A DNA stretch of 5,922 nucleotides from Polyangiaceae bacterium (GTDB lineage Bacteria > Myxococcota_A > Polyangia > Polyangiales > Polyangiaceae). Positions within the stretch are counted from its first letter, which is position 1; each line of letters starts with the position of its first letter. This document shows positions 4,933 through 5,922 of the stretch, piece after piece. The stretch is from assembly GCA_022447485.1 (NCBI GenBank), contig JAKVCH010000210.1, forward strand, positions 1 to 5,922, written 5' to 3'. Below the pieces are notes generated by a model. It saw only the letters and a program-made list of their open reading frames with translations. It made no database searches and had not been told where the DNA came from. The position numbers and the translations under genes are program-made.

Positions 4933-5922
4933 ATGAGATACCGACGCTACGGTTGTGGACAGCTAGTATTGAGCTTGACTTGCGCTCTGTTCATAGCCTG
5001 TTCGACGTTCATAGCCTGTTCGACGAACGATGACGGCGATCGGGTCGTGGGCTCCGCAGGCTTGCAGTTGAAGAGCGATATTCCCGCTGGCACGGACACC
5101 GCTCGCTTGCGATTTGAAATCCAGCCCGTTGATTGCGAAAGCGGGGTACCGACCGGCGATTCGGTGGTTGTCGAGCGAGGCCTCGAAGATTCTCCGATGT
5201 CGACGGGCAGTGGCGTTCTTGAAGGTATGCCCCTCGAAGCCGACTCAGCTCATCTTTTTGCTGAATACTTCGAGGCGCTGTCGCCCGGCTGTTACGATGT
5301 ATCAACGACGCCTCTCAACGCTGCAGGTGAAATATCGGTAGATTGTGCACCTGCTTTGAACAATGCTGTTCGCGTCAAAGAAGGAAGTACCACCGAGGTA
5401 TTCCTCTCTCATCAGTGTTCTGGCGAGGGAACTAGTGATGTGGATGCGACTTTAAGTCTGAATCACGCGCCAGAGTTGGAGCTGTATTTTTCGGAGTCGA
5501 AGTTCGGCGTGTGCGGTGAGGCGCGAGAAATTTGTGCGGCGGCCTCCGACCCTGACTTTGATTCTCTGGAGTTTGAATGGGGTCTTGCTGCAAGCAGTCC
5601 TGTTGCGACGGGGCCGACGATTGTGAGTCGAGAGACAAACCCCGTTTCTGGTCTTGTGACTGAGTGCGTTGAGTATATTCCAACCGAAGAAGGTCGGTAT
5701 GATGTCTCTGTAAGAGTCTACGACTTATTGAAAGAAGGAGGCATCGACAAGCGTGTTGAGGTGCTTCGTGATGAGCGCGGTGATGGCAGTGAGTCTCATA
5801 CAGGGTCTGACTTTTTCTTCTACGCGGCTGATTGTGCTGACGCAGACGACAGTGAGGACTCCACGGGCGACCGTGGCGGCTCAGCTAGTGGCGAACCAGG
5901 TAGTGGCGACCCAGCTAGTGGC
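4933..5922 (+). CDS. Surface lipoprotein with Ig/PKD-like modules and duplicated lipobox, 3' end outside the window
   Basis: The frame is open from ATG 4933 to the window end, with 330 visible residues and no stop. AGGGA (4924-4928) sits four bases before the ATG. Seen: a basic n-region (RYRRY), a hydrophobic core, then two successive lipoboxes FIAC, with Cys23 and Cys29 both possible lipidation sites. Residues about 40-165 look like an all-beta module with paired Cys (C68, C120, C138, C162). Residues about 172-300 resemble PKD/Ig-like repeats: NHAPELEL, then ICAAASDPDFDSLEFEW (200-216), and RYDVSVRVYD near 255-264. From about 302 the chain turns acidic and low-complexity, ending in an (A/G)SG(E/D)P repeat that continues past the window. 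Known: PKD-like modules often serve as extracellular spacers or binding domains. Inferred: an envelope-anchored stalk or adhesin whose effector part, if any, lies beyond the repeat linker. No specific function recognised. Confidence 0.87.
   Translation, partial: MRYRRYGCGQLVLSLTCALFIACSTFIACSTNDDGDRVVGSAGLQLKSDIPAGTDTARLRFEIQPVDCESGVPTGDSVVVERGLEDSPMSTGSGVLEGMPLEADSAHLFAEYFEALSPGCYDVSTTPLNAAGEISVDCAPALNNAVRVKEGSTTEVFLSHQCSGEGTSDVDATLSLNHAPELELYFSESKFGVCGEAREICAAASDPDFDSLEFEWGLAASSPVATGPTIVSRETNPVSGLVTECVEYIPTEEGRYDVSVRVYDLLKEGGIDKRVEVLRDERGDGSESHTGSDFFFYAADCADADDSEDSTGDRGGSASGEPGSGDPASG
4990..5025 (+). repeat. Perfect 18-bp tandem duplication across the lipobox
   Basis: TTCATAGCCTGTTCGACG occurs twice back to back (4990-5007 and 5008-5025) with no mismatch. 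Being six codons long, it keeps frame and repeats FIACST, so the protein carries two lipoboxes six residues apart. Exact identity suggests a recent slippage event. Confidence 0.95.
5884..5922 (+). repeat. 15-bp tandem repeat coding for (A/G)SG(E/D)P
   Basis: Units start at 5884, 5899 and 5914; the last is cut by the window end. Within units AGTGGC and the CCA codon are identical, and only single bases differ (GCT/GGT, GAA/GAC). The product is a flexible, Pro-containing pentapeptide linker. Such DNA-level identity implies recent expansion, and copy number may vary between strains. Confidence 0.85.

Overview
The window looks like chromosomal DNA from a myxobacterium-like organism (Myxococcota or another former deltaproteobacterium). 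The basis is protein style: several secreted or lipid-anchored Cys-rich proteins, RCC1-type repeats with Cys-Trp-Gly signatures, a formylglycine-generating-enzyme-like (FGE/SUMF1) lipoprotein, and a matrixin-type metalloprotease ending in a MYXO-CTERM-like tail (Gly-Cys-Ser, membrane helix, short basic end). Base composition looks moderate rather than the very high GC of Myxococcus, so a less-studied lineage is likely. I cannot name the species.

Layout. The left two thirds is a minus-strand cluster of three genes read right to left. The first (2695-3684) encodes a soluble protein with tandem winged-helix-like regions, probably a transcriptional regulator. The second (1682-2698) encodes an FGE-fold lipoprotein; its GTG start overlaps the regulator's stop by four bases. 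The third (1-1663, open at the window edge) encodes a large lipoprotein with eight 44-residue, eight-cysteine repeats followed by an RCC1-like propeller. It starts 18 bases after the second gene, in the same reading frame.

A 62-bp divergent intergenic region (3685-3746) separates this cluster from two plus-strand genes. These are a secreted zinc metalloprotease (3747-4757) and, after a 175-bp gap, a third lipoprotein with Ig/PKD-like modules (4933 to beyond 5922). The last carries an exact 18-bp tandem duplication that doubles its lipobox, and it runs into a pentapeptide-coding tandem repeat at the window end.

How they may work together (inference). All gene products except the regulator carry an export signal. 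The simplest reading is a cell-envelope module: a cytoplasmic regulator translationally coupled to surface lipoproteins, beside a divergent secreted protease. The substrates are unknown. I saw no RNA genes, CRISPR arrays, insertion sequences, attachment sites or convincing rho-independent terminators.
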